This document shows, piece by piece, positions 42,801 to 51,263 of a stretch of 64,000 nt of DNA. This stretch comes from an uncultured bacterium (GTDB lineage Bacteria > Bacteroidota > Bacteroidia > Bacteroidales > Bacteroidaceae), in contig CAJMQU010000008.1 in NCBI GenBank assembly GCA_905215555.1, forward strand, positions 62,001 to 126,000. Reading direction: 5' to 3'. The first letter of the stretch is position 1, and each line of letters opens with the position of its first letter. Below the pieces are notes generated by a model that was not told the DNA's origin, did no database searches, and saw nothing but the letters and a program-made list of their open reading frames with translations. The position numbers and the translations under genes are program-made.

Positions 42801-45141
42801 CAAGGCCGATGATGTTAATCTTTATAATCTTTACTATTATGAGGCGGCAGAAGGTCGGTTTATTCCTTCTGATATAGGAAACGGGCAGATTAATTTAAGA
42901 ACACAACTGGCTGCATATCTTGCATCCGATTTGTCCGCATTCACCGCCGAACAATTGAATGAGTTGTTTATTTCTGCTCGTACATCTTTGTTCCGCGTTG
43001 TCATACCTGTCATATTCGATATTGACGATGCCGTGTTCCACTATGTTTTCACGGAATTTACTGCCGGAACTGACCAGCGTGCGAAGAATACCTATCCGTA
43101 TAGTTTTTGTTCGGCGGGGAGTAAGTGGAAGTGGCGGCTGGATGATGCCGACACTATATTCCCAATAGATAACCAAGGGCAGGATCGCAAACCGTATTAC
43201 TGTGAGATGCACGATTTCTATGAGAACGGACAGGCTATTTGGAATGGAGAAACTTCTGTCTTCTGGAATCTGTTAGAACTTGCTTGTAATGCAGAGATAA
43301 TCGTGGGTATGCGCAAAATTCTTGCAGCTATGGAGGCTTTATGCGGTATGTCTTCCGGTAATCCTTATGATAAAGTATATGCTTTTTACAAAAAATATTT
43401 TCTCGGCATAAAAGAATACTTTCCGGCTACACTTGTCAATGCTGATGCTAAGAGATATGAGATTGCAAAGATTGCTTACGAAAATGGACAGTATACCAGT
43501 GATACCGATCCGATCACACAGAGCCATGGTGATTTTTATAGTGCTGAGACTGCATGGGTAAAGAAGCGTATCATGTATATTATGAGTAAATATGGCTATG
43601 GGCTATTTTCATCTGATGGTACGGATACTATTATTGTGCGTGCTGCCGGTGATCAGATTGATTACGACATAACTCCTGCATTTGATATGTATCCGGCTAT
43701 TGCCAATGGTACGTCTATCGTGCGGGGGGAACGTACAAAAGCAGGAGAGGTTTGTAAAATAACTATTGACCTTGGTGGCAGTGCCGACCAGCAGAATGCT
43801 ATTCAGGCAGCCAGTTGGCTGCTCAGTATCGGAGACTGGCATTTGAAGAACGTTTCCGGTACCATGGTGGTACGCGGTCGGCGGTTGACAGAACTTATAC
43901 TTGGAAGTAAAGCGGATGATGTAACTATTTCTATCACAGGACTTACTCTTGCAGATTGTAGTAGCATACAGAAGATACTTTTATCCAATATAGCTACATT
44001 ACAGGGTATTCTTGATTTAAGCGGAATTTTAAACATTCGAGAGGTGTATGCTGACGGTACAAATTTGAGCCAGATAAAACTTCCGGATGGTGGCGGTCTT
44101 GAAGTTATTGAGTATCCGGTTAACAACAGATATATTTCTTTTAAGAATTTCCCGGTATTGACAACGGAGGGGTTGATAATTGCTCAGTGTGCTGAAAATA
44201 TAACTGATTTCCTGATTGAAAATTGTCCTAAATTAAAGCCTATGAAGCTGCTTTCGGATATTATTAAAGCACAGCAGACACAAGGTATTACCCATGCATT
44301 GAAGCATATTCGTGTAGTAGGCTTTGAGGAAGAATATTATACCGCTGACGCTTTGGATATGCTTGCAAAACTGGCTGATGGTAGTTATGAAGGTTTGTCT
44401 GCAGAAGGACTGGCCGGAGAGGAGGAGATACCGGTATTGGATGGTAAGATTACAGTACACTCAAAGTACTATCAGGACTCTGTGGATGAGCTACAAAGAA
44501 TATTCAACAAACTGAACCTGATAATGGATGGTGAACCGGCTATCCGCTTCATTGATCCAGTATGGCAGGAAATTGCCAACTTCATATGGGATACTGACAA
44601 AGATGGGTTTATCACGAAGGAAGAAGCGTCTGTGTGTAAAACTATTTATTTTGCAAATTACAACAATACGTCTAATATTGAAATACTTGATTTGTCAGCT
44701 TTATATATTACAGAATCGCCATATAAAACAATACTGCTAACTAAAGTCAAACAGGTCATATTTGGAAAAGTCATGTCTTCACCAATAATTCGTTCCAACG
44801 CATTCAAAGGTAATACATCTATTGAAATGGTTGACACCGGCGACTATTATACTACTATTGAATTCGGTGCTTTCTGGAATTGCACCTCCCTCAAAAATGC
44901 TATATTACGAGAAAATATCACAGACATCGGCAATAGAGCCTTCCAAGGATGTACATCCATGGAGAGTTGCTATATCAAAGCAACAATTCCGCCAATACTT
45001 GGAACATGGGCGTTTAACGAAAATAATTGTACTGTTTATGTGCCGATTGGAAGTGGTGCGGCTTATAAAACAGCTACTAACTGGAGTACATACGCAGGTC
45101 GAATTATAGAATATGATTTTGAGTTATCAAGAAAAATATAG
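39859..45141 (+). CDS. giant receptor-binding tail protein with exchangeable C-terminus
   Basis: The 1760-residue protein ends the tail operon. An N-terminal coiled coil (1-100) would attach to the tail, followed by beta-rich domains. A LamG/concanavalin-like lectin domain spans about 465-650 (IELDFKVENASDASKN, IYINGKKNRQYVYKSNDYF). Next comes a region reminiscent of CotH-type folds (about 690-1330; weak). The C-terminal 224 residues (from Y1537, YYQDSVDELQ) carry an EF-hand loop DTDKDGFITKEE at 1578-1589 and BspA-type leucine-rich repeats (FGAFWNCTSLKNAILRENI). Two alternative versions of this C-terminus follow. It is likely the host-recognition adhesin. Confidence 0.82.
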   Translation: MALDIGTKVENEGKNSQGRLSAAEFNQLIELVKALEKNNVADLQKKLTIIDDTLNELKNSGSGSEAIAELRKLIDKVAEDALVIGTTEGTAYDGAMGATLEQLVRELAGGAGTMYSVYVRNNMPSLGFAAQYGEECVLDFTFVSQYRDDISEPYKPTGELGLCTVMVKNSKFTDFTVVKRMEISSNVSVKQDVSEWLTSGSNNIKVSVEGENTDKTTVPVTYIVQLTSLGISAPNFAWWMAFAGDIPIPMIINGNISKTLHIAVTGDNYNQGYTQNLGTAVYLDTPYIYTLLHPGATGVYNVSFYLSNSDNTIQTKLVSVNIMCFSSGESVKLMCVNNVAGLLTNWQDNKVFEYSICDGSSAQTDALFSITKNGTEIYSSENATITTSAKNTFTYPMEVDTDDDANFDVVVSVASGNNNLIEPITFGVNNSLGYSATAGAVLYINPKTRSNSQSNSRSIVNEADKSVIPAIWNSFNWGNDGWVTDDEGVKALKIFARSSVVIDYRPFATEAARRGKTIELDFKVENASDASKNIITIAEGNVGLKVSGENVSFFSQSENKSTTQDVPIDNGVRIRLTVVIMPDAYGNAGFNIVAIYINGKKNRQYVYKSNDYFKNNGKIMLGNDYANLYLYGLRVYDSALPSEAVQKNYINQLVTTDEKRIEKHINQVLDSEGGNVDFNATKMLYNVFVVDKPFPNLNNPSGVAGNLEVFFKDKPERNFTLTNLLVEGQGTSSKKYLEWNIRFKMKGLKDAEGNKINSIATYADGTTDKNKVLMFDGVPKSGRLTAKKNWASSMQDHKSGSVAAFNDLYKEIGLRNEAMAADGEIRVAVYQEPFIGFSKSVNEEGQEIYTCMGEFTFGPDKGDDLCFGYDTEAYPALLSVEGSDNAPLGALFRVPWNRGKSYWLYNGDEEAFQYNNTNCWDFDAGELNADETEPLSAQKWIDAYNAVYVCSNRIRPFIGTLAELNAAVAEYRSTGYEYWIAKADDVNLYNLYYYEAAEGRFIPSDIGNGQINLRTQLAAYLASDLSAFTAEQLNELFISARTSLFRVVIPVIFDIDDAVFHYVFTEFTAGTDQRAKNTYPYSFCSAGSKWKWRLDDADTIFPIDNQGQDRKPYYCEMHDFYENGQAIWNGETSVFWNLLELACNAEIIVGMRKILAAMEALCGMSSGNPYDKVYAFYKKYFLGIKEYFPATLVNADAKRYEIAKIAYENGQYTSDTDPITQSHGDFYSAETAWVKKRIMYIMSKYGYGLFSSDGTDTIIVRAAGDQIDYDITPAFDMYPAIANGTSIVRGERTKAGEVCKITIDLGGSADQQNAIQAASWLLSIGDWHLKNVSGTMVVRGRRLTELILGSKADDVTISITGLTLADCSSIQKILLSNIATLQGILDLSGILNIREVYADGTNLSQIKLPDGGGLEVIEYPVNNRYISFKNFPVLTTEGLIIAQCAENITDFLIENCPKLKPMKLLSDIIKAQQTQGITHALKHIRVVGFEEEYYTADALDMLAKLADGSYEGLSAEGLAGEEEIPVLDGKITVHSKYYQDSVDELQRIFNKLNLIMDGEPAIRFIDPVWQEIANFIWDTDKDGFITKEEASVCKTIYFANYNNTSNIEILDLSALYITESPYKTILLTKVKQVIFGKVMSSPIIRSNAFKGNTSIEMVDTGDYYTTIEFGAFWNCTSLKNAILRENITDIGNRAFQGCTSMESCYIKATIPPILGTWAFNENNCTVYVPIGSGAAYKTATNWSTYAGRIIEYDFELSRKI
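44469..44487 (+). repeat. cassette junction sequence, expressed copy
   Basis: CTATCAGGACTCTGTGGAT, encoding the YQDSVD junction. Identical to 45209-45227 in direct orientation; its first 11 bases recur inverted at 46836-46846. Confidence 0.85.
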
Positions 45142-45204
45142 GTATATATTTTTCTACCAAAAAGAGGAAAACAGCATCCATACACCGCTCAGACGCATAT
45201 TTAC

Positions 45205-45227
45205 GGTTCTATCAGGACTCTGTGGAT
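45205..45227 (+). repeat. cassette junction sequence, silent cassette 2
   Basis: GGTTCTATCAGGACT (45205-45219) recurs inverted at 46836-46850. The 3' 19 bases are identical to 44469-44487. Confidence 0.85.
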
Positions 45228-45965
45228 AAGCTGAGAGATATCTTTGACAGATTGGATTTGGTAATGGACGGTACACCAGCAATTAGGTTTGAAGACCCGG
45301 AAGTTCTCCGTGTATTACTTGGAGCCACTGTAGGTAATACATCTAATGTTGCCGGACATACAACAGTGCGTGACGTTGATTATGACCACGACGGCATGCT
45401 TACAGAAGAAGAGTTAGCCGCAGTGACTACAATGGCAAGCCGGGTAGATAATAACTATTCGATGTTTGTCACTGGTTACGGAGTAGGAAATACAATTATT
45501 GAAACATTCAATGAATTCCGTTTTTTCACAAGTATAGTAACGTTAAATAACTCTGCTTTTTCTTGGTGTCCTTCATTACGAGAAATCATTCTTCCGCAAA
45601 ATATTATACATATAGGAGAGGGCGCTTTTTTAAATACAGCTATTGAAAAGTTGATTATTCCGGAAGGATGTAAAAGCTGTGATGGTGATCTCGTTTCAGG
45701 AAATATAAACTGTAAATTGATCGATTTCCCAAGTACTATGATATCCATCGGAGCTCGTCCTGCCAATAAAGGTAGTCTCCAATTAACGGTCGTTTGTCGT
45801 GCCATCACACCACCGACCTTTAGTGGCTCCTGGTCATATAATAATAGCGGGAAACCTATAGCCATATATGTACCGGATGCAAGTGTATCAGCTTATAGAA
45901 CTGCAACCGGATGGTCAAGTTCAAGTAGTATTATTCATCCGTTGTCTGAATATATAGAATTATAA
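45222..45965 (+). pseudogene. silent C-terminal cassette 2 of the receptor-binding protein
   Basis: The open frame runs from about 45168 and has no ATG start; the GTG at 45222 lies inside the conserved junction. It reads YQDSVDKLRDIFDRLDLVMD, an EF-hand loop DYDHDGMLTEEE, and BspA-type repeats ending IYVPDASVSAYRTATGW. This is the same architecture as the last 224 residues of the 1760-residue protein but with different repeat surfaces. No promoter or ribosome-binding site is evident. It is best read as a donor cassette joined to the upstream gene by recombination. Confidence 0.75.
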
Positions 45966-46011
45966 ATATCTTCCGGAGCACTATGAAAAGATAGATGCTC
46001 CGGAAGATATT
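45965..46011. terminator. bidirectional hairpin between converging cassettes
   Basis: Perfect 16-bp arms AATATCTTCCGGAGCA (45965-45980) and TGCTCCGGAAGATATT (45996-46011) with a 15-base loop. It begins at the stop of cassette 2 and lies 7 bp from the end of cassette 3. It probably terminates transcription from either side. Confidence 0.65.
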
Positions 46012-46017
46012 CTAACC

Positions 46018-46890
46018 TTAATAATCCTTTGTATAAGATGACAGTGGCTTAATTCTCGATGCCATGCTTGACCATCCGGAATCCGACTTATAAGTATCTA
46101 CTACGGAATCTGGCACGTAGAAGATACAATTATCCGTCTTGTAGAATGAATTATATCCCAATGTTGGTGGCGTTTCCTGAAGAATAATCATTTCCATCAG
46201 ATTAGGACAATTTCCAAAAGCCCCATTTCCTGTATATACAGGTACATTGTTTGCACGATTAATAATTCTTTTCAATGAGATACAACCATTAGTTAATCCA
46301 AATCCAATAGTGGTCACAGTTGCCGGTATATCCAATTCCTCCAGCGAAATGCAATCATGGAACATATTACCTTCCATTTTTGTCATATCGGATGGCAAAG
46401 TAATATTACGCAAAGAAGAACATCCGTCAAACATATAGCCTGTCTTATATTGTGACAAGCCGGATATTGATGTTGGAAGTTCAACTTCCTCCAGTGCGGA
46501 ACACCCGGCAAACATATAGGATGTAAAAGAACCATTATCTCCGATTGATACTTTTCGAAGGGAAGTGCAACCTCTAAATATTGCTGAATCTCCATTCATA
46601 GCTTTCCAGTTTAATAATTTCAGGGCGGAGGCATCTACAAGTTCGGTATTCCAACGAAAATCATCGTCGATACCTCTATTTATTGATGCCTCCTCCTTCG
46701 TTACAAATCCGTCACCATCAGTATCCCAAAGAGAATTAGCGACAGCCTTAAATACTGGATCAGCCATATATATTGCCGGTTCCCCATCCATCACCAACTC
46801 CAATCTGGCAAAAGTATTCCTCAGAGAATCGACGAAGTCCTGATAGAACCAGAAAACAAGCATTATAAATACATATGAATGATATTTCAT
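46018..46890 (-). pseudogene. silent C-terminal cassette 3 (inverted) of the receptor-binding protein
   Basis: On the leftward strand the frame reads FYQDFVDSLRNTFARLELVM, an EF-hand loop DTDGDGFVTKEE, then four or five BspA-type repeats (FRGCTSLRKVSIGDNGSFTS, MFHDCISLEELDIP) and FYVPDSVVDTYKSDSGW at the end. It is homologous to the C-terminus of the 1760-residue protein and to cassette 2. The ATG at 46890 (MKYHSYVFIML) lies before the junction and could mimic a signal peptide, but the homology starts at the junction. Inversion between 44469 and 46846 would place it in frame. Confidence 0.7.
46836..46850 (-). repeat. cassette junction sequence, inverted
   Basis: AGTCCTGATAGAACC on the + strand is the reverse complement of GGTTCTATCAGGACT at 45205-45219. 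Confidence 0.85.
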
Positions 46891-47056
46891 TTTTATAGTA
46901 GAAAATAAGCATTAGCATTATGTTTGATTTTAGTACTAAAAAATAGATTTCTGAATAGTATCTTCTTACATAAAAATGACTTCTGAATAAGTTCTTCTTT
47001 TCTGTAACATTCTGAACTTTCCCGTATCTAAAGGATAAATCAAAAAACGAATGATA

Positions 47057-47890
47057 ATGAAGAAACTATTTTTTATCTTAGTGGCATTTCTTGCTTCTTC
47101 TTTCGTTTTAGCGCAAGATTATCCTTTTTCAGTAGTCAAGTCAGGAACGGGAAAGCAGGCCATTGTATTTATTCCCGGCTTTGCCTGTTCGGGAGATGTC
47201 TGGAAGGAAACTGTTGAAGTGTTGAAGGAGGATTATACTTGCTACGTTTTGACAATGGCAGGCTTTTCAGGAGTTGCACCGGAAGAGAACCCCTCATTTG
47301 AGAGTTGGAAAATGCAGATAGCCCGGTTTATAAAAGAGAAGAATATAGAAAAGCCGATTCTTATTGGTCACAGCATGGGAGGTGGGCTGGCACTTGCAAT
47401 TGCATCCGATTTTCCTTATCTTGCCGCAAAAATAGTAGTAGTGGATGCTCTGCCTTGTTTAATGGCTCTGACCAATCCGGAATTTAAGTCGGTTCCTGAT
47501 AAGGATTGCTCGGAGATGATTAACCGGATTACTGCGATGAATGAAGAACAATTCGCCCGGATGCAAAGAATGAGTGCTGCAAGTCTTACTACCGATTCAT
47601 CAAAATTCGATGAGATCGTGAATTGGGGACTAAAGTCCGACCGGGAAACATTTACTAAGATGTATTGTGACTTTTCGAACACCGATTTGAGGGAACGGAT
47701 AAAGAGCATAACGGTTCCTTCTTTGATTTTACTGGAACCTCATTTCGGGAATATAGAAGCGGTTATAAAAGAACAATATAAAAATCTGTCCACAGTGCAG
47801 TTTGAATATGCCGATAAAGGATTGCACTTCGTGATGTTTGACGATAAAGAGTGGTTTATGAATCAGATACGTGAATTCATTAAAGAATAA
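47057..47890 (+). CDS. secreted alpha/beta hydrolase
   Basis: A 277-residue protein; start at 47057 (MKKLFFILVAFLASSFVLAQ) gives a clean signal peptide, two codons after another ATG. Alpha/beta hydrolase fold with nucleophile elbow GHSMGG near residue 95, the oxyanion-side IPGFACSG near 40, and a catalytic His in DKGLHFVMF near 258. Similar to small esterases or lipases of the YvaM kind; substrate unknown. The stop is 3 bp before the GTG of the sigma-factor gene, so the two are probably coupled. Confidence 0.85.
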   Translation: MKKLFFILVAFLASSFVLAQDYPFSVVKSGTGKQAIVFIPGFACSGDVWKETVEVLKEDYTCYVLTMAGFSGVAPEENPSFESWKMQIARFIKEKNIEKPILIGHSMGGGLALAIASDFPYLAAKIVVVDALPCLMALTNPEFKSVPDKDCSEMINRITAMNEEQFARMQRMSAASLTTDSSKFDEIVNWGLKSDRETFTKMYCDFSNTDLRERIKSITVPSLILLEPHFGNIEAVIKEQYKNLSTVQFEYADKGLHFVMFDDKEWFMNQIREFIKE

Positions 47891-47893
47891 AAA

Positions 47894-48364
47894 GTGGAAT
47901 TTGAAGTAATATATAAGGAATACTGGGGCAAAATATTCCGTTTGTGTATGGGATACGTAAACGACTATAATTTAGCGCAGGATATGGCTCAGGACACATT
48001 CATCAAAGTCTGGCAACATCTGCCTGCTTTCAGGAATGAAGCCAATGTCAGCACCTGGATTTTCCGCATTGCAACCAACAACTGCCTCCGTCAGTTGGAA
48101 CGGCAGCAACGGGTCGTTTCAACTGAACTACCTGCTGATTTGCCCGAAGAGGAGGCCGTAGATATCGAACCCCAGATTCGCATATTGTATAAGTCTATAG
48201 CCGAGCTTCCGGAAATAGACCGCATCATTATTTCGCTGGAACTGGAAGATGTCAGGCAATCGGATATAGCACAAATCGTTGGATTGTCCGAGAGTAATAT
48301 CCGGGTGAAAATCCATCGTATAAAAGCGTTGTTAACAAAGAAAATGAAAGAATATGGAAAATGA
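47894..48364 (+). CDS. ECF sigma factor
   Basis: A 156-residue sigma-70 ECF protein with region 2 (YNLAQDMAQDTFIKVWQHL) and region 4 (LPEIDRIIISLELEDVRQSD, then AQIVGLSESNIRVKIHRIKA). It begins with GTG and has a weak ribosome-binding site; translation probably depends on the upstream hydrolase gene. The downstream membrane gene overlaps it by 11 bp and is the likely anti-sigma factor. Confidence 0.9.
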   Translation: MEFEVIYKEYWGKIFRLCMGYVNDYNLAQDMAQDTFIKVWQHLPAFRNEANVSTWIFRIATNNCLRQLERQQRVVSTELPADLPEEEAVDIEPQIRILYKSIAELPEIDRIIISLELEDVRQSDIAQIVGLSESNIRVKIHRIKALLTKKMKEYGK

Positions 48365-48929
48365 TATAGATATTAGGGAGTTGTGGAACAAGCAGACGGT
48401 TCCGGCTGTTGACCAGGCCGACATACTTGGAAAAATAAAAAGCTTCAGGAGAAAGGGGATCAGGAGAACGGTAATCCTTAATGCAGTCTTATTGCTTACT
48501 ATTCTTTTTATTATCTTTATCTGGGTATACTTTGAGCCTCAATTAGTAAGTACTAAAATAGGAATTATGCTATCAGTCTTGCCAATGGGAATTGTCATCT
48601 TGTTTAATCATAAGCTGACCTCATTATATAGGAAAATAGACGAAAAACAGTCGAATATGGATTACTTGAATGCTTTGCTTAAGGTTAGAAGCAGGGAACA
48701 TATCATGCAGACTAAATTGTTGAACCTCTATTTCATTTTATTGTCCGCAGGAATTGGACTCTATATGTATGAATATACTTTGAAAAGGTCTTTACTCTTC
48801 GGTGTGGCAGCATATTCTGTTGTACTTTTATGGATCGGTTTTAACTGGTTCTTTTTGCGGCCGAGAATGATTGAAAAAAATAAGCGAAAGATGGAAGACT
48901 TGATAAAACAAATAAAGAAACTCTTATGA
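48354..48929 (+). CDS. putative membrane anti-sigma partner
   Basis: A 191-residue protein with a soluble N-terminus (1-35, IRELWNKQTVPAVDQADIL) and four predicted membrane spans (about 39-58, 68-85, 122-140, 147-167). No known family motif is visible. Overlap of 11 bp with the ECF sigma gene suggests an anti-sigma factor that binds the sigma factor through the N-terminal region. That role is inferred from context. Confidence 0.65.
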   Translation: MENDIDIRELWNKQTVPAVDQADILGKIKSFRRKGIRRTVILNAVLLLTILFIIFIWVYFEPQLVSTKIGIMLSVLPMGIVILFNHKLTSLYRKIDEKQSNMDYLNALLKVRSREHIMQTKLLNLYFILLSAGIGLYMYEYTLKRSLLFGVAAYSVVLLWIGFNWFFLRPRMIEKNKRKMEDLIKQIKKLL

Positions 48930-49021
48930 ATTTCAGGGCCTGTATAGTCTCTAATTCTCAAATGCTGATGTAAAGAGCACTATTAGTCTATTCTGTTGCG
49001 GTAGAATTAAAGAAGAATCTG

Positions 49022-49029
49022 TAAATTTG
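49022..49029 (+). promoter_or_regulatory. -7 element of the truncated AraC gene
   Basis: TAAATTTG matches TAnnTTTG, 20 bp upstream of the ATG, with TTG 23 bp upstream (48996-48998) as a possible -33. Confidence 0.45.
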
Positions 49030-49049
49030 TAGCAAAACAGATATGCATT

Positions 49050-49703
49050 ATGCCTGAAACAATTCCTCAATTCTATAAGAGAATACAATGCTACGACCCG
49101 AGGCCGGATGCCGTTTATTCCAAAGAGAAAGAATATTTCAATCTCTTCTTCCGGCAATGTAACTTCGGGACGGTGCAATTCAGTTATCGGGATTTCTATA
49201 AAGTGACTCTGATAGTGGGGACGGGAAAATTGTATTATGCCGATAAATGGATATTGGTGGACCGTCCTGCCTTGTTATTCTCTAATCCTTTGGTGCCTTA
49301 TGCGTGGGAGTCTGTCAGTGAAGAACAGAAAGGAATGTTTTGCATCTTTAATGAGCAATTTGTACGAACGGAAGAGAAGAACGGTTCTTTAGCAAATACA
49401 CCTTTGTTCAGGCTGACGGGTGATAAGGTTTTCTTTCTGGATGATGTGGAGTTAGTGAAAGTGCAGAACATATATGCCCGGATGCAGGAGGAACTGCAAT
49501 CTGACTATGCAGGCAAGTCCGATCAATATTTGCAGCATACCCATCGCTCCATATCTGAAATAGCATTCAGCCTGGGCTTTGAATCTATTTCCTATTTCAG
49601 TAAATTCTATCGTAAACATACTGATCAGTCACCGACCAAAGTGCGGGAACAGGCAATTCCAATGTCGGCGACAGATACAATGAGCGTGAATTCAAGTTTG
49701 TAG
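49050..49703 (+). pseudogene. AraC-type regulator with in-frame deletion
   Basis: A 217-residue frame. The N-terminal ligand-binding (cupin-like) part is intact (LIVGTGKLYYADKWILVDRP). Residues 153-190 then jump from LQSDYAGKSDQ to YLQHTHRSISEIAFSLGFES, which is the second helix-turn-helix of AraC/XylS DNA-binding domains. About 85 residues that normally hold the dimer linker and first helix-turn-helix are missing. The frame is kept, so a protein may be made but should not bind DNA normally. Confidence 0.75.
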
Positions 49704-49735
49704 GTAAATAAGCATCGGGGGTAACCTTCGGATAT

Positions 49736-51121
49736 TTATTTCTTCTTCAACTTGAGAATCCAGTCTGACATATCTTTCAGAACTTCCGGACTAATTGTTT
49801 CTTCCAGTTGTCCGTATTCGCTGATAGTACAAGTCTTGCACGCTTGAAACAGATGGTTCAGGCCGGGATATTCTTTGGTGGTGACTTGTTTGTTTCCGTT
49901 GGATTTCACCCACTGCTCCACTGCTCCGAGGTTCATGTCGGCGTCTACTTGCAGGTCTTTCTCTCCATTGAGAGCCAGGACGGGGCATTTGGTCTTCTTT
50001 AAGTCGGAAGTAGGGTCATATCTCATGAAATGCAAATACCAGGGGGAGAGCATTGAGTTCATTTGAGCCTCTGCCTGTTTCATGACATTGGGGTCTTGCA
50101 GTTGTCCGGGAGAAAGTGTTTGCGCAACATTGGCGTACAATTCCTTCCGGATTTCTTCCGCACTCTTATCCTGGGTTAATAAAGCGTAGCGGGTGCGTAG
50201 CACGGGTTTAGTCAATTCCCATGCAGCATCCGGCATACCGCTGGATTTGGAAATCATCTCACTTTGTTTTAGTATCAGGCTGTCTCCCTGAATGGTGGCG
50301 CCTGCCAACGAAACGATGAAAGCCACTTCTTTATTCCGGGCAGCCAGCATAAAAGCTATGGTTCCTCCGGCACTGTGCCCGATGATTCCTATCTGTTTGG
50401 AATTTATCTCTTTCCTGCTTTTCAGATACAGGAAAGCAGCTTCCGCATCGCTGGCAAAATCTTCATTCGTGGCAGATGCATATACTCCTTTCGACTTGCC
50501 TACACCTCTGTCATCGCAGCGCAAAACGGCTATTCCGTTGCGGGTTAAGTAATCGGCAATCACTAAGAAAGGTTTGTGTCCCATGATTTCTTCATCCCTG
50601 TTTTGCGGGCCACTACCGGTCACTAATACTACTGCCGGAAATTTACTCCCTTGTTCTGGCAAAGTCAATGTTCCGGCAAGTGTGATGCCGGCTTGCGGAT
50701 TTTCAATGGTTATGTCTTCCACTTTGTAAGGGAAAGGCGGTTGAGGCTCTTGCGGACGGTTCATCTTGGCGGATTCTCCTTTTTCCAAATCTAATTTCAA
50801 TGGAATGCCTTGTGTGAAGTTTCCATATATCTTGTTGTCCGCTCCGAGTTTTCCCTTATAAGAGGCATGTATATTGGGAATCTGAATCGTTAGTACCGAA
50901 TCTTTGAAAAGGGTTGATTCTGTAGGAATACCCTTAACTCCCTGATCCGGACTATCGCAGGTGGATGTATAACCTTGTTCGGTCTTTTGCAGATTGAAGC
51001 AAATGGTGAGTGAACCGGTAGGGAGTGACAATTTTCCGTTCCACGTACCTGAAATATCCTGGGAATAGATGCAAACAGGAACAAGTATTCCCATTAGTAA
51101 TAAGGCAAACAGTTTCTTCAT
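49736..51121 (-). CDS. secreted S33-type alpha/beta hydrolase
   Basis: A 461-residue protein: signal peptide (1-20, ending CIYSQ), an N-terminal beta-sandwich (DISGTWNGKLSLPTGSLTIC) and an alpha/beta hydrolase domain from about 135. Nucleophile motif GHSAGG near residue 247, Asp in LNGEKDLQVD near 385, His in PGLNHLFQ near 425. Similar to serine-aminopeptidase (S33)-type esterases of Bacteroides. Substrate unknown. A -7 element lies at 51150-51157. Confidence 0.88.
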   Translation of the reverse strand: MKKLFALLLMGILVPVCIYSQDISGTWNGKLSLPTGSLTICFNLQKTEQGYTSTCDSPDQGVKGIPTESTLFKDSVLTIQIPNIHASYKGKLGADNKIYGNFTQGIPLKLDLEKGESAKMNRPQEPQPPFPYKVEDITIENPQAGITLAGTLTLPEQGSKFPAVVLVTGSGPQNRDEEIMGHKPFLVIADYLTRNGIAVLRCDDRGVGKSKGVYASATNEDFASDAEAAFLYLKSRKEINSKQIGIIGHSAGGTIAFMLAARNKEVAFIVSLAGATIQGDSLILKQSEMISKSSGMPDAAWELTKPVLRTRYALLTQDKSAEEIRKELYANVAQTLSPGQLQDPNVMKQAEAQMNSMLSPWYLHFMRYDPTSDLKKTKCPVLALNGEKDLQVDADMNLGAVEQWVKSNGNKQVTTKEYPGLNHLFQACKTCTISEYGQLEETISPEVLKDMSDWILKLKKK

Positions 51122-51149
51122 CAGAGTAATTTTTATATGTATTGATTGT

Positions 51150-51157
51150 CAAAGTTA
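51150..51157 (-). promoter_or_regulatory. -7 element of the S33-type hydrolase gene
   Basis: TAACTTTG on the leftward strand matches TAnnTTTG, 29 bp upstream of the ATG. Confidence 0.45.
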
Positions 51158-51263
51158 GTAAAAGAAATGACAAGGAAATAAATATTCATTCTAAATATCA
51201 CCGGCAGATGCGAAAAACATAATTTTAAATCAGGTGTGCAAGTGGAATTATGACAGGAATGAA

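Noticed and set aside
45222..45965. GTG at 45222 as a true start of an independent 247-residue protein
   Set aside because: The GTG is part of the conserved junction (codon V of YQDSVD), and the frame stays open further upstream without ribosome-binding site.
46018..46890. Possible independent secreted BspA protein with signal peptide MKYHSYVFIML
   Set aside because: Homology to the receptor-binding C-terminus begins only after this leader, at the shared junction, and no promoter precedes it. A silent cassette fits better, though an independent gene is not fully excluded.
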